Assembly: GCA_903772945.1 (NCBI GenBank)
Contig: CAICTM010000247.1
Span: 1 to 64,000, forward strand
Direction of reading: 5' to 3'
Source of the DNA: Seminavis robusta
Lineage: Eukaryota; Bacillariophyta; Bacillariophyceae; Naviculales; Naviculaceae
DNA length: 64,000 nt
Shown here: positions 49,444 through 59,630 of the stretch, piece after piece
Numbering within the stretch: the first letter of the stretch is position 1
Layout: every line of letters begins with the position of its first letter
Made by a program: the position numbers and the translations under genes
Notes under the pieces: model-generated
What the model was told of the DNA's origin: nothing
The model's database searches: none
The model's input: only the letters and a program-made list of their open reading frames with translations

Positions 49444-50310
49444 ATGTTGTTATTTCCAACAATCGCAACAAAACTTGTCGCTGCTCTCCTTATTATCGTC
49501 GCTTGGTCTTTATCCGTCTCTTCTCTTTCATTTTCCGCAATGACGACAACAGCCAAACCGCTCGAAGGAAAAATTGCTGTGGTCACCGGAGCCAGCAGCG
49601 GCATTGGTGCCGCAATTGCCAAAGGTCTCAGTGAAGCTGGGGCCAAAGTAGGCGTGGGTGGACGAAGATTGGATAGACTCAAAGGACTTGCAGCTCAGCT
49701 CATGACCGCCAAGGGAGCGGCCAAGGTTCATGCCTGCAAAGTTGATGTCACCAGCAGAGAAGACATGGAGACTTTCTGCAAGGAATGTGAAGAAAATTTG
49801 GGAGGACCCATTGATATCTTTGTCAACAATGCTGGTGTCATGTTCTATGGTAGATTGGAAGCCATGCGCGAAGAACAGTGGCATAGGGAACTCAATGTCA
49901 ACTGCAAGGGGTTGTTGCATGCCGCTGCCTGCGTCTTGCCTGGAATGCTGGCCAAAGGAAGTGGACATATTGTGGTGACTTCCAGTGATGCTGGAAGGAA
50001 GGTATTCCCTGGTTTGGCCAACTACTCTGCAACCAAGTTCTTTGTGGAAGCATTCTGCCAAGGAATGAGGCTGGAAAATGCTGATAAGGGACTCAAAGTG
50101 ACAACCATTCAACCTGGTGACTGCAAGACAGAATTGTCCCAGTTGACAACAGATGAAGAGGCTAGGAAAGAGTTTGCTCAGCCCTCCCAAGCCAGAGAGT
50201 TTTGGTTGGACCCAGAAGATGTTGCTGGAGCAGTGTTGTATGCTGTCACAGCTCCCAACCATGTTGGAGTGAACGAAGTTTTGATTGAACCCCGAGGTGC
50301 CCCTGCATAA
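49444..50310 (+). CDS. Short-chain dehydrogenase, paralogue of NRPS-like SDR domain
   Basis: 288 aa from the ATG at 49444, or 256 aa from 49540. The longer form begins with a hydrophobic segment (VAALLIIVAWSLSVSSLSF), so it could be ER-inserted or secreted into an organelle; the shorter form would be soluble. Classical SDR motifs are present: TGASSGIGAAIA (NAD(P) site), NNAGV and the catalytic Ser/YSATK. From KPLEGK to the C-terminal EPRGAPA it matches the last domain of the NRPS-like protein at about 87% of residues by hand alignment. A NADPH-dependent aldehyde reductase role is inferred from that relation. Confidence 0.87.
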   Translation: MLLFPTIATKLVAALLIIVAWSLSVSSLSFSAMTTTAKPLEGKIAVVTGASSGIGAAIAKGLSEAGAKVGVGGRRLDRLKGLAAQLMTAKGAAKVHACKVDVTSREDMETFCKECEENLGGPIDIFVNNAGVMFYGRLEAMREEQWHRELNVNCKGLLHAAACVLPGMLAKGSGHIVVTSSDAGRKVFPGLANYSATKFFVEAFCQGMRLENADKGLKVTTIQPGDCKTELSQLTTDEEARKEFAQPSQAREFWLDPEDVAGAVLYAVTAPNHVGVNEVLIEPRGAPA

Positions 50311-51129
50311 GACGCATTGGTTTTTTTTCCAATACTCAGTTAAGGCGTCCTAGCTAGATAGTCACTGAATACTTAGCTAAAGTAATTCACCCTTTGTAAG
50401 CATACTTTTTTTCGCTTTGCTTGTAGTAAGCATTGGTGAAATCGAGGAATAAGACGCTCATTTCAGTGCAATGCAAGCAAGAGGGAATCAATCCTCGCCG
50501 AGGCCGGTGATTGAAACCAACGGAACCGTCTGAATACACATGCTCCTCTTGTTCGCAAATACTCCTTCAAGTTCGCTGCTCTTGGCATGTCGCTCCTGCA
50601 GTACGCAAAGGGAAGAGCCATCTCCATTTATTCATTTGTGTTACCTATTCATCCGTTGAGTGTTGATTTGATGCCTCCCATTCCTGCGAAAAGAAGCAGA
50701 CGCACCAGTCAATCTTTGTCGTACGTACCGTACCCGGGTAAGATCAAAGCAAAAAGAAGTCTTTTTTTGACAACTTGGTTCTTGTTGAAAAGACAAGTTG
50801 CGGGCATGTCTGGATTCCCCAGCAGCCCAGGATGGACGTTTTTGCGATGGCACCATGCTTCGATTTCGCTTGTGTTGTGTTGTGTTGTGTTGTTGAACGT
50901 ATCCCTGCAGCACGAACTAGCCAGCTAGTAGCTACAAATCTAGTGAGCTAGATAGATAGCGAGTACAATGAAGCAGAGAAAGTGAAAAAGGTTCAATCGA
51001 TTATAATATGTATGATGTTATCGCTCTCTAAAAGGCTATGTTCAGTTCAGTGTGGGTATGATCTAGCGACATTCTCGCGGTTGGCTGGAAGGGAGGGGAA
51101 GCACGAGGGGAAAGGAGCTTTGCTTTCAT
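50311..51129. other. Intergenic between convergent genes
   Basis: A 113-codon plus-strand frame at 50587 shows no domain or codon pattern to support it. A TGTGT repeat occurs near 50872-50892, and there are GCTAG palindromes near 50920. No gene is called. Confidence 0.4.
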
Positions 51130-52356
51130 TTAGAGTTCCCAAAAGTTGGAGCCAAAGTCCGTCAAGATATTATGGTTGTCACTGGATCCAGCAAAGGAGG
51201 GAATGTCGGTGGGCTCTTGCTGCAGGAGAGCGGTGTTGGAGGAGAGGAGGGCAATAATATCATCTTGCATCTCCATCAGGTAGCTGCCTTGTGTGTTTGC
51301 GGGGAGAGGTGTCAAATCCACGGGGTTGGAGTTGCAAGTTCCATCGGTAAACACTGGAAGGGTCGAACTCATCAAGTCGGGCATGGGCAATTGGCTCGAA
51401 GATTGAGCACTGCAGGGAAGAGGCGATTGCTGTTGCATACACCGCTGTTCCAGGAAGGTGTTGGCGAATGGGGGGCGGCTTTGACCACGCGCTCCAGCGA
51501 ATGCCCGTTTGCCCTTTCTCTGCTGTGCCATGCCGATTGACACAATGGAACTGGTGGGGTCGGAGAACGAGGAAGCGCTCTGGGTGCTGGCAACCACTCG
51601 TGCGGTAAGCATATCCTCCTGAAAGGAACTGCGTTCGGGGTGGCAGTATGGCATCCTGTAAAAGTTGGGCTCAGTGTTGGGAGAGGGTGCCAACTTGCAA
51701 CCGATTCCCTTGACGCGGACACGGGTCATGCGCTTGAGGAGATCAGGGCGTCCTCGCAAGAACATCTCGTGGTAGTATCCATTGCGGTCGCTGCCTGCGG
51801 TCAATCGACGGAATCCATAGAGATTGACCTGACGCTGGAAGGAAGTCAGCTTGGTTTGACTAAAGTATCTGTAGTGGTCACATCAGAAGAGGAGAGAAGC
51901 AAAGTGAGATACTGTTCCAAGATCGCTGTGCTGTGTGACTTGGAGCCTGCATGACCGTTCTTACCTTGGCATGACTTCTTCGACGAATCGTTCCGGCTGG
52001 TGGACGACAAAGCAGCGACCATGGGGCTGCCAAGAGACCACATCATCCAAGCCATCCTTTGAGATTTGGTTGAGCATTTGGTAGAGCTTCTCGGGGAATG
52101 GAACGAGGACACCGCCGCGGGGACCACGGCGCTTGTTCGTGCTGTCTTCGTGAGGGCGGTAGAGGGGGGCACGGTAGTGATCTTGGTAGTTGTGCTCGAC
52201 ATATACCTTGGTCTGGCTGTTGCTCTCACCGGTCGAGGATTCGTACATACCGGTGCTGGGATTGTTGCTGTTGTTATTGGAGCTCATTGCGTTGCTGTTG
52301 CTGGAGGCAAAGTCTGCAAACCATTGAGTGGAGGGCATTCCTGTGTGTTGAGACAT
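51130..52356 (-). CDS. Heat shock factor (HSF-type) transcription factor
   Basis: Two exons, 52356-51965 and 51868-51130, separated by a 96-bp GT-AG phase-2 intron (donor gtaaga) inside the DNA-binding domain; product 376 aa. The domain spans about 83-185: [55 protein letters not shown] and [19 protein letters not shown], the winged-helix HSF signature. The N-terminus is Ser/Asn-rich and the C-terminus Ser/Pro/Gln-rich with acidic-hydrophobic patches, but I see no clear heptad oligomerisation domain. HSFs are strongly expanded in diatoms. The ATG at 52356 is chosen because the frame upstream of about 52550 runs into transposon DNA. Confidence 0.88.
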
Positions 52357-52554
52357 TGTTGGTGTGCTGGACTGAGCGCTGTAAGAAATGTGCGGAAGTT
52401 TGTTTGCTTCTTTTTGCTGCTGGCTCGAGATTGTGAGATCGAAGAATGGGGCAAAAGATTGGGCCAAGCATCCCTGGTTTCCATCCAGATTCCAGATCCC
52501 TTCAGTTGGTTTATACCGGTGAACTTTTGTCTTGAAGTAGAGAGACCCTGAAAC

Positions 52555-52640
52555 GCACGCGATGTTACACGTATAATACGTGTAACACGTCTTACGTGTG
52601 GAATACGTATAACACGTATAACACGCGCGCCAGCCAGCCA
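52555..52640. repeat. ACACGTGTTA/TACGTATAA array, left end
   Basis: Short self-complementary motifs (TTACACGTATAATACGTGTA, TACGTATAACACG) repeat just inside the left inverted repeat. The alternation of purine and pyrimidine is nearly continuous. Confidence 0.7.
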
Positions 52641-53054
52641 CCGTGACCGTTCGAGTTTTGCAAAATGACTTGACTTCAACTCCAACTTCTCCACCACAAA
52701 GAACCACCATGACAACAACCTCTCTTCTCTTGTTTGTTTGAAGGATACAAAGGTTTCTCTTGTTATTTGAAGATAGCACCATCATTGTGGGTAAGTAGGC
52801 AATGTGGTATGGCTTTGTTGAAGCCAAGAAGACTGTTCCTGTGGAAAGATAGAATGATTTCTCTTCATTCAACTCATTCTCCATTTTTCTGCCTCCACTC
52901 TCTTCCTCAGGCCCTGTACAGCCTTCAGGACCATTCTCTTTGCATTCATATACTTCTGAAGGCTCACTGACAAAGCCTGTGGATGACCTGGCCTTGAATT
53001 CTACCATTGTCAACCACTTTCTGTAGGGACCAGTACTGAACCCATGTAAGTACC

Positions 53055-53255
53055 TCAGCGCGCAACACGTGTTACGCATGTTACGCGTGTAACACGTGTT
53101 ATGATGTAACACGTGTTATGCATACAACGTGTATTATATGTATCACCCGTGTTATACGTATCTAGCGTGTAACACGTGTTACAGGTGTAACATGTATTAT
53201 GCATATCACCCGTGTTATACGTATCACCTGTATTATACGTATTACCCGTGTTCGT
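53055..53255. repeat. Internal ACACGTGTTA array
   Basis: About 200 bp of degenerate 9-21-bp repeats including AACACGTGTTA, GTGTTATACGTATCAC and similar strings, almost entirely alternating purine-pyrimidine. The Tyr/Cys-rich ORF across it comes only from the repeat. Confidence 0.7.
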
Positions 53256-53303
53256 TGTCTCACCTATTTTCGTTTTCTTGTTTAGTATTTTCGTTTAGGC
53301 ATC

Positions 53304-53924
53304 ATGGTGGATTCTGACGATGAATCTGGTCCGCGAGACGGTCATGGGGCAAACGAGAATGATGCAGAAGAGACCAAGGCTGAGGAATCTGAGGAGGAGA
53401 TTCCCTTTGGCCCTGACAATCCTGGTCCCTTCTTCCCTGAAGAAATCACTCCCCGGAACTTTGTTTCATGTATTCAACAAGCCATTCCGATGACCGCGAA
53501 GCGCCGAAACGAAGATGGATCCATCACCCATGATATCGCACAAAATGTTGCTGAAGAGATAGCTGCAGAAGTCGAAGCACAACGATGTCAGATGGCCGAA
53601 GCCAGCACCTACACTTTTCTTGGACTGGACCCCAACAATCCTGAGCACAGGATACAAGTTGAAAGTCTCAGGGCTTTGGGTTCCGCAGTTCCAGCATCCG
53701 CTCCAGCTCCAGCAGCCACTGCAGCACCAGCAGCCTCTGCAGCAGTCCCTCTAGCAGAATCTACCTCTGAGGACGATGAAGGCAGCGTATCAAGGCGGGT
53801 GAAGAGATGGTACCGTCTGGCTTCACCAAAGACAAGACCACTCCTTGATGCAGACTCTTCCTTAGAGATTCGATTTGTTTCGAAGTTAGAGATGAGCCTG
53901 TCCGTTCATAAAGTAAAGTCTTAA
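53304..53924 (+). CDS. Acidic/Ala-rich protein inside TIR element
   Basis: 206-aa intact frame starting with an ATG. The N-terminal third is acidic (MVDSDDESGPRDG, NENDAEETKAEESEEE), a middle helical part holds SITHDIAQNVAEEIAAEVEA, and an Ala/Pro-rich linker precedes a basic end (SRRVKRWYRLASPKTRP). No recognised domain. Its 3' part overlaps the minus-strand transposase-like frame at 53761-53924, so at most one of the two is likely translated there. It may be an accessory or first-exon product of the element. Confidence 0.4.
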   Translation: MVDSDDESGPRDGHGANENDAEETKAEESEEEIPFGPDNPGPFFPEEITPRNFVSCIQQAIPMTAKRRNEDGSITHDIAQNVAEEIAAEVEAQRCQMAEASTYTFLGLDPNNPEHRIQVESLRALGSAVPASAPAPAATAAPAASAAVPLAESTSEDDEGSVSRRVKRWYRLASPKTRPLLDADSSLEIRFVSKLEMSLSVHKVKS

Positions 53925-54437
53925 CAACACTTGGCGAGAGATGGTTCTTTAGGCATTGTTCCGCTAGTGTAATGGCTTCTGTGCCAAGATGAGTACTTAA
54001 CACTTTCACTTGTGCCTCTTCCAGTTGTAAAAACGACTCCTTGGACAACATATGGTAATGTGATTCCGCCTCTTATCGAATCCCTTGTTTTTGATACGGA
54101 ATCCAGCAGTCTTGCAAGAAAGTACAAAGTATGGCATCAAAACTTCTTTAATATGCGCCGAATCACAAGATTGATACATCGAAGGTAGCCAATACACTGT
54201 CGATTTCTCCATTCGATAATTATCGAACCCCAGAGTATCCATAATGTTTATCTCCTTTGGTGTATCATCAGTTAGTGAGGTTGCTACATTCACAATGATT
54301 GAAGCAGGAGTCCATTCTTCATCATTGATATTGTATCTAGCAACATGGGAGAGTTCAGATAGGTAAGAGTCCATTTTACTTGATAAGCTGTCAGGTATTA
54401 TGGCCTGCAACAGTGCATCTTCCTCTCTGCCTCGCAA
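53761..54437 (-). pseudogene. MULE/FAR1-like transposase remnant
   Basis: Frame 54437-54006 has PYFVLSCKTAGFRIKNKGFD then ITICCPRSRFYNWK, resembling the FAR1-type DNA-binding start of Mutator-like transposases. An overlapping frame 54051-53761 has EQCLKNHLSPSVVKTLLYER then SLTSKQIESLRKSL, resembling the helical segment that follows. The two are offset by a frame change and the catalytic DDE region is absent. The family assignment is by pattern resemblance only. Confidence 0.45.
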
Positions 54438-54479
54438 ACACCTAGCAAAACACCCGGCAAAAAAAACTTAGCAAAAATT

Positions 54480-54660
54480 CGTCACTATGTATTATACGTA
54501 AACACGTACAACACATAATACATGTAATACGTATAATATTTTTCCACTTGTGTTACCTGTGTTGTACGTATGACTTGTCTAATACATATTAAAAAGGTTA
54601 TATGTGTAATACGTATGCTTTGTAGAATACATAGTGAAAATGTTATACGTATAATACAAC
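54480..54660. repeat. TACGTATAATACG array, right end
   Basis: Degenerate repeats of TAATACGTATAA, GTAATACGTA and similar strings run up to the right inverted repeat, mirroring the left-end array. Confidence 0.65.
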
Positions 54661-54676
54661 CGCGTGCGTTTCAGGG

Positions 54677-57632
54677 GCTCTCGACTCCGTACTGTACAGC
54701 AAGCAACAAATCGGGGAGTTTTACGCCGGCAAAACTAAGGGCCTCACCCAAATCCACTACTAGTAAAATATATAGGAAGATCCTACTCTGCAGTTGTCGC
54801 TTACATACCTTTAAGTCAGAGTTGTACATGACGTACATAGAGGTAACTTTCCTCAAAAAAGATTGTTCGCATTTGCGGTAATGCTTTTCTTCAACAGTTT
54901 CACTAAGGAAGGACCAACACGTCAACCGTAAAAGGCTGAATGACACTGAATGTGCCTCCTCTTTACCTGGCGGGCAGACTGGCGAATCACTAAAGGAAAT
55001 CAGAGACTATGTATTTTGGTTTTGCTTTGTAATTTGCTTCCTTTCCTTTAAGCAATCAGATGCCTTTGGCATTTCCACTGTTACCCCTGAATGTATTTAT
55101 TAATTGAAAACTGCTCTTCTTTGACACGTCTTCCGCGAATTTCGTACTCCGTGGCTGTCGGAGCTTACGAGAAAACACAAGCGTTCAATAGGGGATTGAC
55201 CTTTCGATCAGAAAAGTAACCAGTCTCTTTATGCCTGTCTTTCCTTGGGTCTTTGTCGACAGCGAAGCTTGATTCTCCTGGATTGCCCATAACACTTCCC
55301 TGAGTAAGTGGCATGTCCTTGGTACCGAATTTCTAGCGCTCGAATGGCCTTGGACAGCACGATGGTTACGAGCTTCTCCCGTGGCCTTGGAAACTCGCAA
55401 CTATGTCTGGGGGGCGAACCACCCAAGAACAGGAGACTGCTGAAACAAGAATGAGGTGGCCGTAATAGCTGCGTGATTCGGATTTGTTTTCTGTACTCGG
55501 AGATGCGAAAACATCTGCTATGTCCTGATTTCCTTGAGATCTGTAACCACTGCAACGCGAGATCGTTAATTGAATCTACAGTAGTGAACTGGTCGTAGCC
55601 ATGAACCAGTATTGGATAAACCAGAGCCTCCAGCTTGAGTGCAGCATTTTCCATTATATCTTTTTTTGCTTTGCGCCTTCTCTAAGGCGACGCAAAAGTA
55701 GAGCGCAGCTACAAAGTACATTCTTTCATAGTAAAATTTCACTTTTGCTGGGGCTAAAACTACGGTGGCTTTCTCCATTGGTACAGCTTTGCTACTTTGC
55801 TTTGATAGTGTAATTTCCGGATGCTGTGGGATCTGCCCAGTCAAGTCTACTCAGTATGTCATAGTTACGAGTTTCCTACCGTCGCCAGATTCGACTCTAG
55901 ATTTGTCTTTTTGGTCACTGAAACACTTACTTTGCAAAAACAGCTGCATGCGCGATACCCCTCTGTCAGGCTTCAAGGAGAACATCAGATTCTTGTAAAG
56001 TAAGTGACGGTCGTAGACAGAGTCGTCAGTCAACGATCCAACAAGTCAAGACTACTTGATCAAATTTTGGTGCCGGCGGAAGCAGTTACTACGCATAGCG
56101 CTACTAGTAGTACACACGGAGTCGTTAGTTTTTGATATTCAGGGCTCTCCAGCGTCTCCGCTCTCGGCTGAAAAGACAGAGAGTGCGTCGAGTGACAGTC
56201 ACTCAGTCTGTTTGATGGTGGTTCTCTATCTCCAGACTATTAGCTAGCTAGCTTCCAGTACCGGTACGGACAACAGAGACTTTGGGGCTTCTCTATCTCC
56301 TCCAACGTAGCTGTATTCAAGTTGTACCACCAAACTGTGCCGGCAGCTGACAGGTTTGAATGTGTGAATGGGCGGGATACGGAAGAAAGATTCCCATTGC
56401 CGACCTCCGCTCTACTCGTAGCTGGAGGTGGGCAGTGGCTGGGCAGCGTAGCATGGATTTTGCTTCATCCAACAGCTCATCCAACAGCCTATGTCCTCGA
56501 GAACTTTGCTGCCGTCGTGATAAGTTACTGCAGGAGTCTTGAAATGTCTCTGTCTATTGTCCGCGTCGCCTACTCTACTGACGTATGTATGGCTCTGGCA
56601 AAATCTAGCTAGCTGGCTGTAAGGGAGGAAACGTATCGGTCTCCTCCTCAACAGCAAACCACCAAAGGGGGCAGGAGATAGAAAGCTTTAACGGTGGTGG
56701 GCGTTTGAGGCGGCGTAGGTCGGGCGGTCGAGCAAGGATCGGGGTGGTCCTGGGGGGCTACGTCACGCGTCGATCCGACCTGAAACATCTTGGAAGCCTC
56801 ATTTGCTTCATCAGCCAGGATGGTCTGAACAAACTTTCTTCTACCTGAACTACTGTTCTAGCTAGTAGGTAGAACACCAGCGTAGCATGACATGTTCCCG
56901 ATCTGGCAACGTGGGGTCTCTTTGGGGCGGCTTTTGTTCCTACTGGGTAGCTTATCGACAACGGGCACTCACAACCATTATCATGCTTGCTTTTTTTCAA
57001 GAGGAGCCTTGGAGCATAACCGGCCCGATTCTTCGTTTCCAGCAAATTTAAACGGTTGTCAACGAGCTACCGAGAGTGGAGCCACAAAGCGCTGGGCTCT
57101 CTCATTGCCTCGGGGCGGGGTCTGTCTAATGACTTTGGATGTATGCCAATCCCTGGGCATTCCTCTCCGATTTCCTCCCTCGGTTTGTGTGGCAACTGTT
57201 TTTGGGGCGCGTAAGAAAACGAGTAAAGTAACAGTCTTCTCGCTTGGGAGGGAGAACGAAACGAATGATTCTATTCGATCTATTCGATTCAATCCATAAA
57301 TGCAATGCGTCGGCATGGTGATCAACTCGAGTGGTGCCGTCCTCGCTCGGGATGAGGAAGCAAACTGAGCAGTTGGGCCCAGCAGATGAGAAAGCAAACA
57401 GAGCTTTAGGGCTGTCCCAAAGTCACCACATAAGCTCGGCCGACCTTCCACAATTAATAAGTCAGAAGAGGTGCAAAGAAGACATCTTTCACCCACGGCT
57501 TCCTGAAAGCGGTGAGGTGCGAGGTTGCACCTCTACGGTACCGGTGCGGGTGCGAGTAGAGTAATGTACTTCATCGAGTGAGGAGTGAACACAATAACAC
57601 AATCTATCTGGTCTCTAAAAAGACCGTTCCTA
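54677..57632. other. 3-kb region without a supported gene
   Basis: Minus-strand frames at 55229-55654 and 55566-55844 have stretches that look partly protein-like (KVKFYYERMYFVAALYFCVA), but no domain and no clean GT-AG joining was found. Plus-strand frames near 56300-57300 lack domains. GCTAGCTAGC and TACCGGTAC palindromes occur near 56240-56265, and ACGGTACCGGT near 57535. An unrecognised multi-exon gene cannot be excluded. Confidence 0.4.
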
Positions 57633-58257
57633 CTATTTGGAATCATCACGTGGATGAAAGACAGTGCAAACCACGGTGTTTCCTTTGACTCGTTCCTTTG
57701 AATGGACTTCCACGAATATATCCCCCATGATGGCATCACAATCATCATCCATCGTCATGGTGAACTCAAAATCCTGTCCGTAGATTATGGCCAATTTGAG
57801 GTAATTATTAGTGAACGCATTTCAATTGATAATCAATCAAACATCTTAGTGCCATAGCAACGGGTAACATAATCGTTCATCGCTACGTACCGGGGATTCA
57901 ACATCGCAGAGCCTCGCCTCTTTCTTTATGACATCACCCTTTTGGTGGTACCACTTTGATATAATGCATCCGTCCTCGCTGACATCGGGCATGAAAACCT
58001 TAACTGAAGCAATCATGTACGCGCCCATCTGATGAGTAACAAGAAGAAAGGAAACTGGAAATTTCAAAGCAATGATATCACCAGAGTTTTCAACACTTAC
58101 CCTCTTCTAAAAATTGAGATCGATCAATAATATCTTTACCGGCAAACCGTGGTGCTGTGAATGTGAAATTTCGCTTGTGGCAAAGGTTGTTTGAACTAGC
58201 GCGACATTGTACAGCACCCATGTGCCGACACAACGTCCTTGATACTGCCAATGTCAT
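57633..58257 (-). CDS. Lipoyl/biotinyl-like domain protein, mitochondrial (three exons)
   Basis: Three exons joined by two GT-AG introns: 58257-58101, 58003-57891 and 57773-57633 (introns 97 bp phase 1 and 117 bp phase 0); product 136 aa. The N-terminus (MTLAVSRTLCRHMGAVQCRA) is basic and Ser/Arg/Cys-rich like a mitochondrial presequence. Residues about 52-136 match the hammerhead fold of a lipoyl domain: VKVFMPDVSEDGCIISKWYH, QKGDVIKKEARLCDVESP and the second half with DIFVEVHSKERVKGNTVVCT. The usual lipoylated Lys in the DK(A/V) turn is absent; the turn reads ESPDFEF. It may be a lipoyl-like protein that is not lipoylated or carries a different function. No single frame spans it; it is visible only after splicing. 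Confidence 0.72.
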
Positions 58258-58796
58258 TGAACCCCTCGCTCTGTTCAATATTCTCCTTTGATAGACTTCG
58301 CTGTCGGTGGCTGGCTGGCTAGGTGGGAGCCGCTGGCTGTTGGTTTGTTGCTTGTTTGTGGTGACAGACCTGGATCATTCGGTTCGATTTGACTGTCAGT
58401 CATTCGAAGTTTCCGTCGAATGTTTCTTTTTTTATCAATTGCAGCAAAAAGTGAGTATTCTAAATATAATTTACTGGGATTTCGAATGTTTCTTTCGATT
58501 TTGTCTTCAATGATTATAGTCCAGCAGAGCTGTAAGAGATGGTGGTAACCGGGAGCTGGTTTGTTCGGGAAGCTCGCGAAAAGATTTAACTTAGTCCCAC
58601 AACAGCCAGGCGAAGCACGGCTGGGAACGCATTGGAAACAGCAAAACCAGCATCGAAGCTGCAAGCAATCGTATGAAGCCCAGCATGGATCGATCCATCC
58701 TTGGAACAGAATCGTTGTTTCCTGTTTCCTGGCGTTGACCACATCTTCTCATAATAATTCACTGCAAAGAATCAAAAAGCAAGCAAACAAACAAAC
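58258..58796. promoter_or_regulatory. Intergenic between divergent lipoyl-like and SH3 genes
   Basis: About 540 bp between two head-to-head genes. TGGCTGGCTGGC lies near 58308. No recognisable promoter element; short frames lack domains. Confidence 0.4.
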
Positions 58797-59630
58797 ATGA
58801 AAGTAATATCCAAGTATCCCTTCCAAGCTGTCCCAGGAATGCAACAGCTCTCATTTCCAGCCGGCGCCACAATCCGGGCAAAGAACCAATCGAACCAAGG
58901 CGGGTGGATGTATGGATCTTATGCAGGTCAGAGTGGCTGGTTTCCGGAATCGTACGTAGAAAGATATGGTGGAATGCCTGCAGCACCATCGATGCCATTG
59001 ACTCCTGTGTATGAAAGACAATCAGTGGCGGCTCCCGACAGTCCCCGCGGCAATCGCGAACGGACGTTTACCCAAGATGGCCAAGAGGAAATGGAGGGAG
59101 ATGCCTTTAACATGATGGGTGGAAATCCAGGTGAACTTTTTGAAGGAGCACCCAAACCCTACTACCACAAGCAACAAGAGGTGCAAGAAGAGCCAGATAC
59201 TACACCTAGTTTCTTGAAGGACAAGGAAGAAGAGCCAGTGGATATCTATCGCCATGGACCCACACGAAAACACATCTTTCATCGAGCCGAGTATACACCG
59301 GTTCAAATCACGTCGGCGCCAGCACCGAGGACGCCCACTACATCCAAGAGCACAAAGGTAGCACCGGTAGGTCTCTCGCCGACCACAGCGGGCGACTTTT
59401 GGAAGGCACATCCCGGAAGAGCCGACCAATCAGCTTCTCCCGAACAAGCTGCGGAACTGGAGAAAGCCTTTGAGGGGCTGAGAGACTCGGAAACTATTGC
59501 CATTGTGCCAGAAGAGAAGAAATCCAAGTTCCCCTATATTCCGAAATCTCTCAAAAAGGCAGCCAAGAAGAGTAAAGAGGGCATGAAAGAAGCTCTCCAC
59601 AGATTTCCTGCTCCTACACAACGTGCCTAG
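58797..59630 (+). CDS. SH3-domain protein
   Basis: 277 aa, intronless. Residues about 3-57 are an SH3 domain: VISKYPFQAVPGMQQLSFPA, GGWMYGSYAGQSGWFPESYV, with KYPF replacing the usual ALYDY and the WFPESYV end intact. The rest is Pro/Ser/Glu-rich, probably disordered, with a Lys-rich stretch near the C-terminus (KKSKFPYIPKSLKKAAKKSK) that could contact membranes. An adaptor in endocytosis or actin regulation is inferred from the domain. The ATG follows an A-rich leader and begins the domain directly. Confidence 0.8.
   Translation: MKVISKYPFQAVPGMQQLSFPAGATIRAKNQSNQGGWMYGSYAGQSGWFPESYVERYGGMPAAPSMPLTPVYERQSVAAPDSPRGNRERTFTQDGQEEMEGDAFNMMGGNPGELFEGAPKPYYHKQQEVQEEPDTTPSFLKDKEEEPVDIYRHGPTRKHIFHRAEYTPVQITSAPAPRTPTTSKSTKVAPVGLSPTTAGDFWKAHPGRADQSASPEQAAELEKAFEGLRDSETIAIVPEEKKSKFPYIPKSLKKAAKKSKEGMKEALHRFPAPTQRA

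Larger units (their letters stand above)
52546..54676. mobile_element. 2.1-kb TIR element with MULE-like remnants
   Basis: CCCTGAAACGCACGCG at the left end and its exact complement CGCGTGCGTTTCAGGG at the right end make a 16-bp perfect terminal inverted repeat. Inside both ends are dense arrays of ACACGTGTTA/TACGTATAATACG motifs. The interior has one intact plus-strand ORF and a broken minus-strand transposase-like region. No clear target duplication was found. The left end lies 190 bp upstream of the HSF start codon. Confidence 0.65.

Noticed and set aside
50587-50928. 113-codon plus-strand frame
   Set aside because: No domain, partly built from a TGTGT repeat, and no supporting context.
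52357-53112. Upstream extension of the HSF reading frame
   Set aside because: It runs through the inverted repeat and ACACGTGTTA array of the inserted element; the Tyr/Cys-rich translation is a by-product of the repeat. The ATG at 52356 is a better start.
55229-55844. Minus-strand frames as exons of a gene
   Set aside because: Some hydrophobic/protein-like stretches, but no consistent splice phase and no recognised domain.
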